From: CAZPMO01 sp964587515
GTDB lineage: Bacteria > Pseudomonadota > Alphaproteobacteria > MPNO01
DNA: 64,000 nucleotides
Assembly: GCA_964587515.1 (NCBI GenBank)
Contig: CAZPMO010000001.1
Span: forward strand, 24,462-88,461
Direction: 5' to 3'
Part shown: positions 25,973-34,345 of the stretch, piece by piece
How the letters are laid out: each line of letters opens with the position of its first letter
Numbering within the stretch: position 1 is the first letter of the stretch
Notes under the pieces: generated by a model
The model's input: the letters and a program-made list of their open reading frames with translations, nothing else
Databases searched by the model: none
What the model was told of the DNA's origin: nothing
Position numbers and translations under genes: made by a program

Positions 25973-28422
25973 GCGACCAGGTAACCGATTTCGTTGATCA
26001 TCCGCGTGATCTTTTCTAAGCCGATAGCGTCGGAATCGTAGGAGACCACGATCTCCTTTTGCTTGAAATCACCGGTGACCGCGCCGATACCCGGCGCCGT
26101 CATTAGATAGGCTTCGATGGTCTCGACACACGCGGAGCAATGGATACCGGGCACCGTCAATACGGCCTGTTCGAGACCGGCATTGTGCGACGCGGACGCG
26201 ATCGGTTTCAGGATGCGCCCGACGAACGAATTCAGCAGCACCGTCGAGACGCTCAGCGCCATCGCGATCATGGCCCAGGACGGATGAACGAGGCCCGTCG
26301 TGGCCAGCGGCACGCCGATCCCGTTGAAGAAGAAGGCGAGCGAAAGATTCTGCACCGTCTTGCGATAGCTCGCCGCCCCGATGGAGATCGCATCGGTCAC
26401 CGCGCCCAGACGCGAGCCGATAAACACCACATCCGAGGATTCGATGGCGATGTCGGCGCCGGCGCCGATCGCCATGCCCACATCGGCCTGCATCAGAGCC
26501 GGCGCATCGTTGACGCCGTCGCCCACCATGGCGACCCGGGCGCCGCCTCGTTGCAGCTCCCGGACGATCTCCGCCTTTTGCCGCGGCAAAATCTCGGCAT
26601 GGACTTCCTCGATACCGGCCAGGCGCGCCACCGCCGCCGCGGTCCTGGGGTTGTCGCCGGTCACCAGCACCGGGACCAGGCCGCGCGCCCGGATATCCGA
26701 TACCGCTCCGGCGGCGTCGGATCGGAGCGTGTCGGCGATCCCGAGCACGCAAGCGACCTCGTCATCGATCGCCACGACAATCGCGGTATGCGCGCGGGTC
26801 TGCTGATCGGCGAGCGCGTGCTCGGCGGACGCTATGACAACGCCTTCTTCCTGGAGAAATCGCGCCGAGCCGACCAGCACGTGCCGGCCTTCGACCAGCG
26901 CGCGCACCCCCGCCCCGGTCGCCGACTGGAAGCCGTCGCAATCGGGAACCGCGATCCCGTGGCCCTCCGCGGCATCGACGATCGCGCGCCCGAGGGGATG
27001 CTCTGACGGAAATTCCGCCGCCGCCGCGAACCGGAGCGCCGTTTCGCGCCCATAAGGCGGAAACGCGATGATTTCGACGACGCGCGGCTTGCCTTCCGTG
27101 ATGGTGCCCGTCTTGTCGAGAACCACATGGGTGACGTCCTTGAGGATCTGGAAGGCTTCGCCGGAGCGGATCAGAATGCCACGCTCGGCCGCCATGCCGC
27201 CGCCCCGGGTCAACGCCAGCGGGGTCGCCATGCCGAGGGCGCAGGGATAGCCCATGACAAGCACGGTCACCGCCGCATAGATCGCCGTCACCCAATGAGG
27301 TTGTTCGGTCCAGCCTTGCGGCGCGAAGCTCCAGAACAATGCCGCCGCAAGCGCGATTCCGAGCACCACCGGCACATAGACCCGCAGCACCCGGTCAACC
27401 AGAACCACGATGCCGGGCTTCATCGCCTTGGCTTCCTCGACATGCCGGGCGACCTGGCGCAGGAAGCTGTCCTCGCCGATCCGCGTCACCTCGACGAGCA
27501 GCGCGCCGGTCTGATTGATGCTGCCGCCGATCACGTTACTGCCCGCGCTTTTTTCGACCGGAATCGACTCGCCGGTGACGATGGATTCATCGACCGCGCT
27601 TTCGCCATCGATGACGCGGCCGTCCACCGGCAGGCGCTCTCCCGGCCGAATGCACACTTGATCGCCGACGGCCACCTCCTCGATGGGGATTTCCCGCTCA
27701 TCGCCGTCGCGCACCAAGCGCGCGGTCGGCGGCTGGAGATCGAGAAGCTTGCGCACGCTTTCCGAGGCCTTGGTGCGCACAAGCAGCGAAACCCAGCCCG
27801 AAAGCAGGTGATAGGCGGTCAGAAAGACGACGATGCCGAAGAAGTCGACCGCCGGGAACCCGACGAACCCGTACCAATCGAGGAAGGGAACGGGCGCGCC
27901 GAGCAGACCGCCCATATAGGCGCCGACGACGCCCACGGAGAGCAGCACGTGCTGGTTGGCGATGCCGCGTCTCGCCGCGCCCCAGGCCATGCGGGCAATG
28001 CGGCGTCCGTTCCAGCCGTGGACATAGGTGGCGAGTCCCCAGGCGGTCCAGACGTGCCAGTCGCGCATCTGCCACAGATCGAGCCACATGGCCGCCATCG
28101 ACGCGAACAGGACCACCGCGCCGACGGCGGCCGAGGCGAGGTCCAAGCGTTCACGGCCGATCGCCTCGCGCTGTTCCTCGAAGGCGTGCACCTTGCGCGG
28201 ATCGCGGATCGTGAACCCGAGATCGCGCAACGTCCGCGTGATGCGGGACTCGTCGATCGTCTCCGGCGAGAACCGGATCAGCGCCTCTTCATGGGCCAGC
28301 GAGACATGAACGTCGGCGACGCCTTTTTCACGCCGGAGCGCGCCCTCGATGGAGTTGGCGCAGAACGAGCAGCTCATGCCGCCGATCTTGAGTTGAAGCG
28401 TCGACAACGGCGCGCCGGTCAT
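25969..28422 (-). CDS. P1B-type heavy-metal ATPase with YPC motif and HMA domains at both ends
   Basis: This 817-residue membrane pump starts at ATG 28422 (MTGAPLSTLQ), overlapping the preceding gene by ATGA. It has an N-terminal HMA domain (GGMSCSFC, C18/C21), several membrane helices, the actuator motif (VDESIVTGESIPVEK), a membrane metal site reading GYPCALGMATPLAL (Y392-P393-C394, in place of CPC), the phosphorylation site LDKTGTITEGK (D436), VTGDNPRTAAAVA and GDGVNDAPAL. A second HMA domain is at the extreme C-terminus (GIHCSACVETIE), an unusual position. Cu(I) or another soft metal is the likely cargo; the YPC variant leaves specificity open. Confidence 0.92.
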   Translation of the reverse strand: MTGAPLSTLQLKIGGMSCSFCANSIEGALRREKGVADVHVSLAHEEALIRFSPETIDESRITRTLRDLGFTIRDPRKVHAFEEQREAIGRERLDLASAAVGAVVLFASMAAMWLDLWQMRDWHVWTAWGLATYVHGWNGRRIARMAWGAARRGIANQHVLLSVGVVGAYMGGLLGAPVPFLDWYGFVGFPAVDFFGIVVFLTAYHLLSGWVSLLVRTKASESVRKLLDLQPPTARLVRDGDEREIPIEEVAVGDQVCIRPGERLPVDGRVIDGESAVDESIVTGESIPVEKSAGSNVIGGSINQTGALLVEVTRIGEDSFLRQVARHVEEAKAMKPGIVVLVDRVLRVYVPVVLGIALAAALFWSFAPQGWTEQPHWVTAIYAAVTVLVMGYPCALGMATPLALTRGGGMAAERGILIRSGEAFQILKDVTHVVLDKTGTITEGKPRVVEIIAFPPYGRETALRFAAAAEFPSEHPLGRAIVDAAEGHGIAVPDCDGFQSATGAGVRALVEGRHVLVGSARFLQEEGVVIASAEHALADQQTRAHTAIVVAIDDEVACVLGIADTLRSDAAGAVSDIRARGLVPVLVTGDNPRTAAAVARLAGIEEVHAEILPRQKAEIVRELQRGGARVAMVGDGVNDAPALMQADVGMAIGAGADIAIESSDVVFIGSRLGAVTDAISIGAASYRKTVQNLSLAFFFNGIGVPLATTGLVHPSWAMIAMALSVSTVLLNSFVGRILKPIASASHNAGLEQAVLTVPGIHCSACVETIEAYLMTAPGIGAVTGDFKQKEIVVSYDSDAIGLEKITRMINEIGYLVA

Positions 28423-29876
28423 CGCCGTAATGCCCTCAAATGGTCGTCGCCGAGAAACGGATCGGCGGCGCGCTCGCCGCGCAGGGCCAGCATGTTGGCG
28501 AGGAACATCGCGCCGGCGCCGCGGAACATGGGGTCGGTGACCGCCCACCGATCCTTCCGCCATGCGACCGCGCCCGCGAATACGGGCGCGACGCCGCTTT
28601 CGACGGGATCGGGCAGGCGAGGATGCGCGAAATGCGCGGCGGGCAACCGTTTGCGGTATTCGGCCGCGACCAGGCGAAGCGGGCTTGAGCGCAACATGCC
28701 GGCGGCCACGAAGATCGTCTCGAAGAAACGGGGATACAACCGGCGCGCGGTCGCGGCGTCTGCGTCGGAACCATGCCAACGAATGGCGTTGAGCCCGGCG
28801 ACGACGGCGCCGACGGTCGAGGTGTCGTAGCGCGGCCCGTCATTTCGAAAAACGCCCAGGGTTTCGTCCCAAAGGGGAAGCAAATTTTCACGGAAGCGCC
28901 GAGCGGCGGCCCGCCGGTAAACTTCGCCGTCGAACAGTCGGCCCGCCTCGATCAGACCGTAGATCGAAAGTCCGAGATCCTCGAGTGTCGCCGGCGCGGC
29001 CTCCACCAGTGCTCCCGCATGGCCGCGCGCGAGATCGAGAGCGGCGCGCCGCCGCTTTGAATCGGGCGCCACAAGCGCGTAACGCGCCAGCGCCTCGATA
29101 GCGATCGCGCGATCGCCGGGCTTTGCCGGCGCAAGCTTCGTGACCGCCAGAAATGCTGCATTCAGGAGGTCGCGCGTGTCGGCCGGATCGGTTTTGGCCC
29201 GGTAGGCGGCGTGCCAGTAATCCTTGTGATCGTTGGTGGCGGCCCGGATCAGGTTCGCGGCCGACCACAGGACGACCGCCTGGTCGCGGGGCCGCGGCTT
29301 GCCCAACGCGCCGTCCGGGCCTCGTGGCGCGAACAAGCCCTCGGCGGTTCGCATTTGTTTGAGAATTGCCGCCGCCTGGGTGCGGGCCTGCGGCAGCATC
29401 ATTAGGCCCGCCAGCCGGCTCGCCGGGATGTCGTGAAACCGCAGATGAAATTCCGGACTGGTGATCTTGATCAGGGTCCAGCCATGGGCGCCGGGATCGA
29501 GTGTCCGGTCGAAGGTCCTTGCATCCCATTGCAGCGTTCGCGGCTCGGCGAAATCGGGCCGGCCTGCGAATTTCGGATCGCCGGCCGCGTAGATCATGCC
29601 GCCCATGGGAATATCCGGCATGCGCGGGCGCGCGACGTAGCCGGCGCGCCTGAGCCAGTCGTCACGCTCATAAGCGGAGATGATCTGCGGTTTACCGAGA
29701 CCGGAGAACATCACGGCGTTGGCCAGATTGGAGAGCGCCGCCCAATAGGCCGCCGTCTCGACGCTTTTGGCGTCGTAATGAAATTCCTGCGCCGGGCCCG
29801 CCTGCGGTCGCGCGACCACGAACGCCGCCATGACGAATGCGGCGAGGACTTTTTTCCCGGCCGTGCTCACGCCCAT
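28419..29876 (-). CDS. Exported protein of unknown function in metal locus (no cysteine)
   Basis: This 485-residue precursor has a signal peptide (KKVLAAFVMAAFVVARPQAG, cleavage near GPAQE). I do not recognise a domain. The body is largely alpha-helical with repeats of helix pairs (for example LLNAAFLAVTKLAPAKPGDR and AIEALARYALVAPDSKRRRA), suggesting an alpha/alpha toroid or TPR-like fold. It contains no cysteine but is rich in Met, His and Trp (GGMIYAAG, HLRFHDIP, RWHGSDADA). Its ATG overlaps the CcdA-like gene end by 10 bases and its stop overlaps the ATPase start by four, so it belongs to the metal operon and presumably acts in the periplasm. Confidence 0.75.
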   Translation of the reverse strand: MGVSTAGKKVLAAFVMAAFVVARPQAGPAQEFHYDAKSVETAAYWAALSNLANAVMFSGLGKPQIISAYERDDWLRRAGYVARPRMPDIPMGGMIYAAGDPKFAGRPDFAEPRTLQWDARTFDRTLDPGAHGWTLIKITSPEFHLRFHDIPASRLAGLMMLPQARTQAAAILKQMRTAEGLFAPRGPDGALGKPRPRDQAVVLWSAANLIRAATNDHKDYWHAAYRAKTDPADTRDLLNAAFLAVTKLAPAKPGDRAIAIEALARYALVAPDSKRRRAALDLARGHAGALVEAAPATLEDLGLSIYGLIEAGRLFDGEVYRRAAARRFRENLLPLWDETLGVFRNDGPRYDTSTVGAVVAGLNAIRWHGSDADAATARRLYPRFFETIFVAAGMLRSSPLRLVAAEYRKRLPAAHFAHPRLPDPVESGVAPVFAGAVAWRKDRWAVTDPMFRGAGAMFLANMLALRGERAADPFLGDDHLRALRR

Positions 29877-30542
29877 TTCTTCAGATCGACGAACGCGCCG
29901 AACCAGATCGACCAGAGACCGAGGATCACGAACACCACACCAGTCCAGAACGGCATGCGCCGGGGCAGCCCGGCCAACCGGTCGAGCTGGCGGCCGATGG
30001 GCGGGAACGCGACGGCGAGAACCAGCGGCAACGACAGCGCGAGGCCGAAAAGCGCCAGCGCGACAAACGCTTTGAGGACGGTCGCGGCACCGGCGGCGGC
30101 GCCGAACAGCGCGAACAGCGCGAACAGCAGCGGCGCGGCGCAGGCGGGAATATTAAAGCCGAACAGCAGACCGAGCCCGGCCGAGCCCGTCCTCGGCGAA
30201 AGCCGTTTCAGGCTCGGGCCAAGCCGGCGCAGGAAAAACCCGGATTTACCCACGAGATATACCAGGCCGAGGATCAGGTAGACGGCGCCGAGAACGATCC
30301 AGAAGCCCTGCTGCAATGCGGTGAACGCGGTGCCGAGCAAGGCGGCGGCCACGCCGAACAATCCCGATGACGCCGCCCCGGATGAGCGTGAAGACGATGG
30401 TTGCGAGCGTTTTCTCGGCCGACGTACGGTCTTCGAGATGCTTCACGAACAGCAGGTTGGCGCCCATGGAGCAGGGCTCCACGAAACCGATCAGGCCGAG
30501 GCCGATCGGCAACAGCACCAGAGCGGTGACCGAATTTTCCAA
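29867..30542 (-). pseudogene. CcdA/DsbD-type membrane protein, frameshifted
   Basis: The N-terminal part starts at TTG 30542 (MENSVTALVLLPIGLGLIGF) and holds the conserved FVEPCSMGANLLF motif. It shifts frame near 30361 and continues as LFGVAAALLGTAFTALQQGF to FNIPACAAPLLFALFALFG. The two cysteines, one in helix 1 (EPC) and one in helix 4 (PAC), are the CcdA/DsbD transmembrane thiol pair. The span of 676 bases is 3n+1; one extra base in GGGATTG explains the shift. It would pass electrons from cytoplasmic thioredoxin to periplasmic partners. It may be intact if the base is a sequencing error. Confidence 0.75.
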
Positions 30543-30545
30543 TCC

Positions 30546-30758
30546 TCAGCTTTCGAGAACGGAAAACCCGGCGCGTTCGACAATCTCCGTGATCCGGTCC
30601 GCCGACGTCGCATGCTCGTTGAAGGTGACATTCGCGTTCGCATCGCCGTAGGAAACCTCGGCCGTTCGAATGCCCGTCTCCTTCTCCAGCAAACTATGAA
30701 TACGATCGGCGCAACCGTCGCAATGCATGCCGTCGATCTTCATGGTCAATGTCCGCAT
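30546..30758 (-). CDS. MerP/CopZ-like heavy-metal-associated domain protein
   Basis: This 70-residue HMA (ferredoxin-like) protein starts at ATG 30758 after GAGGAGAG. The metal site is MKIDGMHCDGCADRI (C13/C16). No signal peptide is visible, so it is a cytoplasmic chaperone like CopZ rather than periplasmic MerP. It is first in the minus-strand operon with the CcdA-like protein, the exported 485-residue protein and the ATPase. A longer upstream open frame is rejected because it lacks a ribosome-binding site. Confidence 0.87.
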   Translation of the reverse strand: MRTLTMKIDGMHCDGCADRIHSLLEKETGIRTAEVSYGDANANVTFNEHATSADRITEIVERAGFSVLES

Positions 30759-30812
30759 CGCTCTCTCCTCGGCAGTCTTCTTTTCGGATTTCTGCATTTG
30801 ATACAGGATGAG

Positions 30813-30830
30813 CGCAAAGAAAACTTTGCG
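30813..30830. promoter_or_regulatory. Candidate operator between merF and the HMA operon
   Basis: A perfect 7-bp inverted repeat CGCAAAG-AAAA-CTTTGCG lies in the 140-bp divergent spacer, 55 bp from the HMA start and 68 bp from the merF start. Size and place fit a dimeric metal-responsive repressor or activator. No regulator gene is nearby and no certain promoter is visible. Confidence 0.45.
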
Positions 30831-30898
30831 TCCCCTGATCACGATTTCATGACCTGTCGGGGCTTGAACCGGGCAAAAATTAGGCATGAAATGCACAT

Positions 30899-31114
30899 AT
30901 GACCAACAAGCAACTTCTTTACACCGGGTGCACGGGCACGGTGATCGCGGTGATCTGCTGCTTTACGCCGTTTCTGGTGGTGGTTCTCGGTGCCGTCGGC
31001 CTGTCCGCGTGGCTCGGCTGGCTCGATTTCGTGCTGCTCCCGGCGCTGGCGCTATTTCTGATTCTCACGGGCTTTGCGCTCTATCGGATGAAGGCCAAGC
31101 CCGATACGGCGTAA
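30899..31114 (+). CDS. merF: MerF-type mercuric ion transport protein
   Basis: This 71-residue protein has two membrane helices and the MerF pattern: LLYTGCTGTVIAVICCFTPF with the vicinal pair C20-C21 in helix 1, then LGAVGLSAWLGWLDFVLLPA. MerF proteins import Hg(II) for reduction by MerA. This one lacks the second vicinal Cys pair found at the C-terminus of the classical plasmid MerF (it ends YRMKAKPDTA), and no merA or merB is in the window. It is divergent from the HMA/ATPase operon. Confidence 0.88.
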   Translation: MTNKQLLYTGCTGTVIAVICCFTPFLVVVLGAVGLSAWLGWLDFVLLPALALFLILTGFALYRMKAKPDTA

Positions 31115-31120
31115 ATAGCG

Positions 31121-31996
31121 CTAATCCAGACCGTAAATCCGCGCCGCGTTGCCGCGCATCAGCTTTCGCAGCGGCTCGGGTCGCAGGCCAAGCGCCTCGA
31201 TGTCGGCGCGAGTGGTCTCGAAGTCGAGCACCGGCCAGTCGGTGCCGAACAGCACCTTGTCTTGACCGTAGGAATTTATGTAGTGGACGAAGGAGTCCGG
31301 CCAGTATTTGGGGCGGTGCGCGTCGGAACCGATAAAGACGTTCTCGTGCTTCCAGGCCATGGCGATCATCTCGTCGGTCCAGGGAACGCCCACATGGATG
31401 CCGATCAGCTTCAGTTCCGGAAAATCGCAGGCCACCGCATCGAGCGCGATGGGGCGGCCGACGGAACGACGCGGCTGGTCCTTGGCGTAGACCATCGACT
31501 GGCCGACCTGCATCTGGATCGGCACGTCGAGTTCCACGCATTTCGCATAGAACGGATAGACTTTCGCGTGATCGGGCGGAATTTCGAACCAGTGGGGATA
31601 GAAATGCGCACCGATGAAGCCGAGTTCCTTTACCGCGTGTTCAAGCTCGCGGACCCCCGTCATCCCGTCATTCGGGTCGATACCCGCCATCCCGTAAAGC
31701 CGCCCCGGCGCCTGAGACACGGTTTCCGCGATGAGGTCATAAGGAATACGATAGCTCGACGGCAGTCCGACCGGCCCCGCCCGGGTCGCGAACAGAAACG
31801 CCTTTTCGATGCCCGCCGCATCCATGCGCGCCAGCAGCGCCTCGACCGTGACGCCGCCAGCGTTATTCTCTGCGACCCCCATCTTGCCGGTTAGGAAGTT
31901 TTCCCACCAGCCGCGCCGGTGTTGCAACGCCTCGGGCGTACAGATATTGACCACCGCGTCGATCGCACCGTTTTGCAACGTTCCAACTCCCTCCAT
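31121..31996 (-). CDS. Amidohydrolase-2 family TIM-barrel protein (copy 2)
   Basis: This protein of up to 291 residues is closely similar over its length to the one at 4617-5480, sharing long identical stretches such as AHFYPHWFE/AHLYPHWFE, YGQDKV and FGTDWPVLDF. Strand 1 reads AIDAVVNICTPE, so it too lacks the HxH ligands. The start is uncertain: GGAGGGAG lies just inside the first ATG (31996) and would suit a TTG at 31978. Unlike copy 1 it is not next to hyuAB but is divergent from an acyl-CoA synthetase gene. Confidence 0.86.
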   Translation of the reverse strand: MEGVGTLQNGAIDAVVNICTPEALQHRRGWWENFLTGKMGVAENNAGGVTVEALLARMDAAGIEKAFLFATRAGPVGLPSSYRIPYDLIAETVSQAPGRLYGMAGIDPNDGMTGVRELEHAVKELGFIGAHFYPHWFEIPPDHAKVYPFYAKCVELDVPIQMQVGQSMVYAKDQPRRSVGRPIALDAVACDFPELKLIGIHVGVPWTDEMIAMAWKHENVFIGSDAHRPKYWPDSFVHYINSYGQDKVLFGTDWPVLDFETTRADIEALGLRPEPLRKLMRGNAARIYGLD

Positions 31997-32040
31997 TGCC
32001 GTCTTGTCCGCGCGCCTTGGCCGCGCCTATCCTACATCCC

Positions 32041-33507
32041 ATGAACCTCGCCGACATCATAGCCAATCACGCGCGGCGGCGCCCCGATCATCCGGCCATC
32101 ATCGAGGATGGGCGCACCATCGATTATGCCGAGTTCGACGGGCTGATGCGCGGCTGGGCGGCGCATCTGCGGGCGCAGGGCGTCGGGCCCGGCGATATCG
32201 TCGGCGTAAACCTGAAGGACAGCGCCGACCACGTGATCGCGCTTTACGCCATCGCCCGGCTCGGCGCGGTGATCATGCCGATGGACTGGCGCTGGTCGCG
32301 GGAGGAAAAAGAACGGCTCGCCGGTTTCTTCGACGCGCGGCTGGTCCTGTGCGAACCCGGCGACGAGGCCGCCGGCCCGTGGACAAAGGCCATTATCGAC
32401 CCGGCATGGCGCGATGCGGTAGAGAACGCGGATGGCGACGCGGGATTTCCCGAAGGCGGCAACCCGCCACTGGTGCTGTCGCTGTCGTCCGGCACGACGG
32501 GCACGCCCAAGGGGCCGCTGATTACCCACGACCAGATGTTTGCCCGTTTTATGATCTACTTCGTTTCGCTCGGTTTCAACGAGCGCACGCGCTTCCTGTG
32601 CGCCCAGCCGCTTTATTTCGGCGGCAGCCGCGGCTATGCGATGGTTTCGCTTTTCTGCGGCGCGACGGTGGTGATGCACCCTTTGCCCTACGAGGTCGCG
32701 GATCTGGCCAGCACCGCGCGGGACGAACGCATCAGCCATCTGTTCCTGGTGCCGACGGTGCTGCGCCGGGTTCTCGACCTGCCCCGCGCCGAAGATGGGG
32801 AGCGGTTGCTGGGAGACCTGCAGTGCCTGTTTTCCACCGGCGCGATGCTCCATCCGGAGGAGCGCGCCGATTTACAGGCCCGAATATGTTCGGCCTATCT
32901 CAATTTCTATGGCTCGACCGATGGCGGCGGCTGCACCGCGTTGATGCCGGACGATCCGGACGACGCGGCGTCCTCGGTGGGAAGACCGGTATTCGGGACC
33001 ACGCTGGAGATCGTCGATGACGGTCACGCGGCGTTGCCGGCCGGTGAGATCGGCCGCATTCGCTACCGTTCCGGCGGCACCGCGAGCGGCTACTACAATA
33101 ACGAGGCCGAAAGCGCCGACGCCTTCCATGACGGTTGGTACTACCCGGGCGACCTCGGCTGGCTGGATGGGCGCGGCTATCTGCATCTCGCGGGGCGCGC
33201 CAACGACATGATCATCCGGGGCGGGGTGAACATCTATCCCGCCGAGATCGAGCATGTGCTAGCGACCCACCCCGCCATATACGAGGCCGCGGTGGTCGGC
33301 TGTCCCTCGCGGGAGCTTGGCCAGGAGGTCGCGGCCTTCGTGGTGACGCGGGAAGGCGCCGGCGAGACGGACGAAGCGGCGCTCCGGGCTTTTTGCCGCG
33401 AACATCTCGCGCGCTACAAGGTCCCGCGCGCCGTGCGATTCGTCGATGAACTCCCCAAGAGCCCGATCGGCAAGGTGCTGAAGAACGAACTTGCCGATCT
33501 TTTATAG
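32041..33507 (+). CDS. Acyl-CoA synthetase (AMP-forming)
   Basis: This 488-residue ANL enzyme has the motifs LVLSLSSGTTGTPKGPLITH, the adenylation segment AYLNFYGSTDGGGCTALMP, YYPGDLGWLDGRGYLHLAGR, MIIRGGVNIYPAEIEHVL and the C-terminal catalytic Lys in PKSPIGKVLKNELADL. Start ATG 32041 (MNLADIIANHARRRP) is chosen at the family N-terminus. It is slightly shorter than fatty-acid ligases, so a short, branched or aromatic acid is likely. It overlaps the convergent TSUP gene by six bases. Confidence 0.92.
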   Translation: MNLADIIANHARRRPDHPAIIEDGRTIDYAEFDGLMRGWAAHLRAQGVGPGDIVGVNLKDSADHVIALYAIARLGAVIMPMDWRWSREEKERLAGFFDARLVLCEPGDEAAGPWTKAIIDPAWRDAVENADGDAGFPEGGNPPLVLSLSSGTTGTPKGPLITHDQMFARFMIYFVSLGFNERTRFLCAQPLYFGGSRGYAMVSLFCGATVVMHPLPYEVADLASTARDERISHLFLVPTVLRRVLDLPRAEDGERLLGDLQCLFSTGAMLHPEERADLQARICSAYLNFYGSTDGGGCTALMPDDPDDAASSVGRPVFGTTLEIVDDGHAALPAGEIGRIRYRSGGTASGYYNNEAESADAFHDGWYYPGDLGWLDGRGYLHLAGRANDMIIRGGVNIYPAEIEHVLATHPAIYEAAVVGCPSRELGQEVAAFVVTREGAGETDEAALRAFCREHLARYKVPRAVRFVDELPKSPIGKVLKNELADLL

Positions 33508-34245
33508 CGCCAACACCGCGATGCCGGTCGCGATCAGCAGACCGATGGCGACCCGCTTGTAGAGCGTCTCGGGCGCATGGGCGAACAGCCGGGCGCCGGC
33601 CCAGCTGCCGGCGACATAGGGCGGGGCCAGCGCCACCACCCGCAACAAGGTCTCGATCCCGATACCACCACCCACCGCGAAGGAGACGACCGTCATGACC
33701 GCGACCACGCCGATCGCGATGACGATATTGGCGCGCTGGATGTCAGCCGGCAGGGGGGCGGAGAGAAAATAGAGCGCGACCGGCGGCCCGCCCATTCCGG
33801 CGAAACCGGTGATCGCCCCGCACAGCGCGCCGGCGACCGCGCCGGGAACCGCGCCGCGCGGCCCGCGATAGACCCAACCCACTGCCAGCGCCACGGCCAC
33901 CACCAGCACGATGGCGCCGATAATCTGGCGCACCGTCGCCGGATCGGTCACGAACAGCGCCGCCGCGCCGAGCGGCGTGACGATTACGATGGCCAGCGAC
34001 ATGGTGGCGATTTCGCGCCATCTCACGATCTTAAGCGCGCCTGGAACCAGTGGGATCAAGCCGAACACGCCCGACAGGACGGTCACAACGATGGCCTCAA
34101 TGGGGCCGAACAGAAGCGACAGCAGCGGCACCATCAGCAACGCGCCGCCGAACCCCGTGTAGCCGTGCAGGATTCCCGCCGCGACCGCGACGACCGCCGC
34201 GATCGCGAGATGCCCGTCCAAAAGCGGCGTAATGAGTTCGATCAT
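33502..34245 (-). CDS. TSUP (TauE/SafE) family membrane transporter
   Basis: This 247-residue polytopic protein has the TSUP repeats: HGYTGFGGALLMVPLLSLLF in the N-terminal half and ITGFAGMGGPPVALYFLSAP in the C-terminal half, with hydrophobic helices throughout. The family exports sulfite, sulfoacetate or related organosulfur anions. The substrate here is unknown. It is divergent from the ThDP-enzyme gene. Confidence 0.9.
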   Translation of the reverse strand: MIELITPLLDGHLAIAAVVAVAAGILHGYTGFGGALLMVPLLSLLFGPIEAIVVTVLSGVFGLIPLVPGALKIVRWREIATMSLAIVIVTPLGAAALFVTDPATVRQIIGAIVLVVAVALAVGWVYRGPRGAVPGAVAGALCGAITGFAGMGGPPVALYFLSAPLPADIQRANIVIAIGVVAVMTVVSFAVGGGIGIETLLRVVALAPPYVAGSWAGARLFAHAPETLYKRVAIGLLIATGIAVLAL

Positions 34246-34345
34246 GCCTTTCCCCGTTGAGCGCCGCCGCCACTATAGTAGGGTTGAACCTGGATGGACG
34301 ATCAGTGATTTTGGGGCCGGAGACCATGCAAGACAGCGGGGAACA

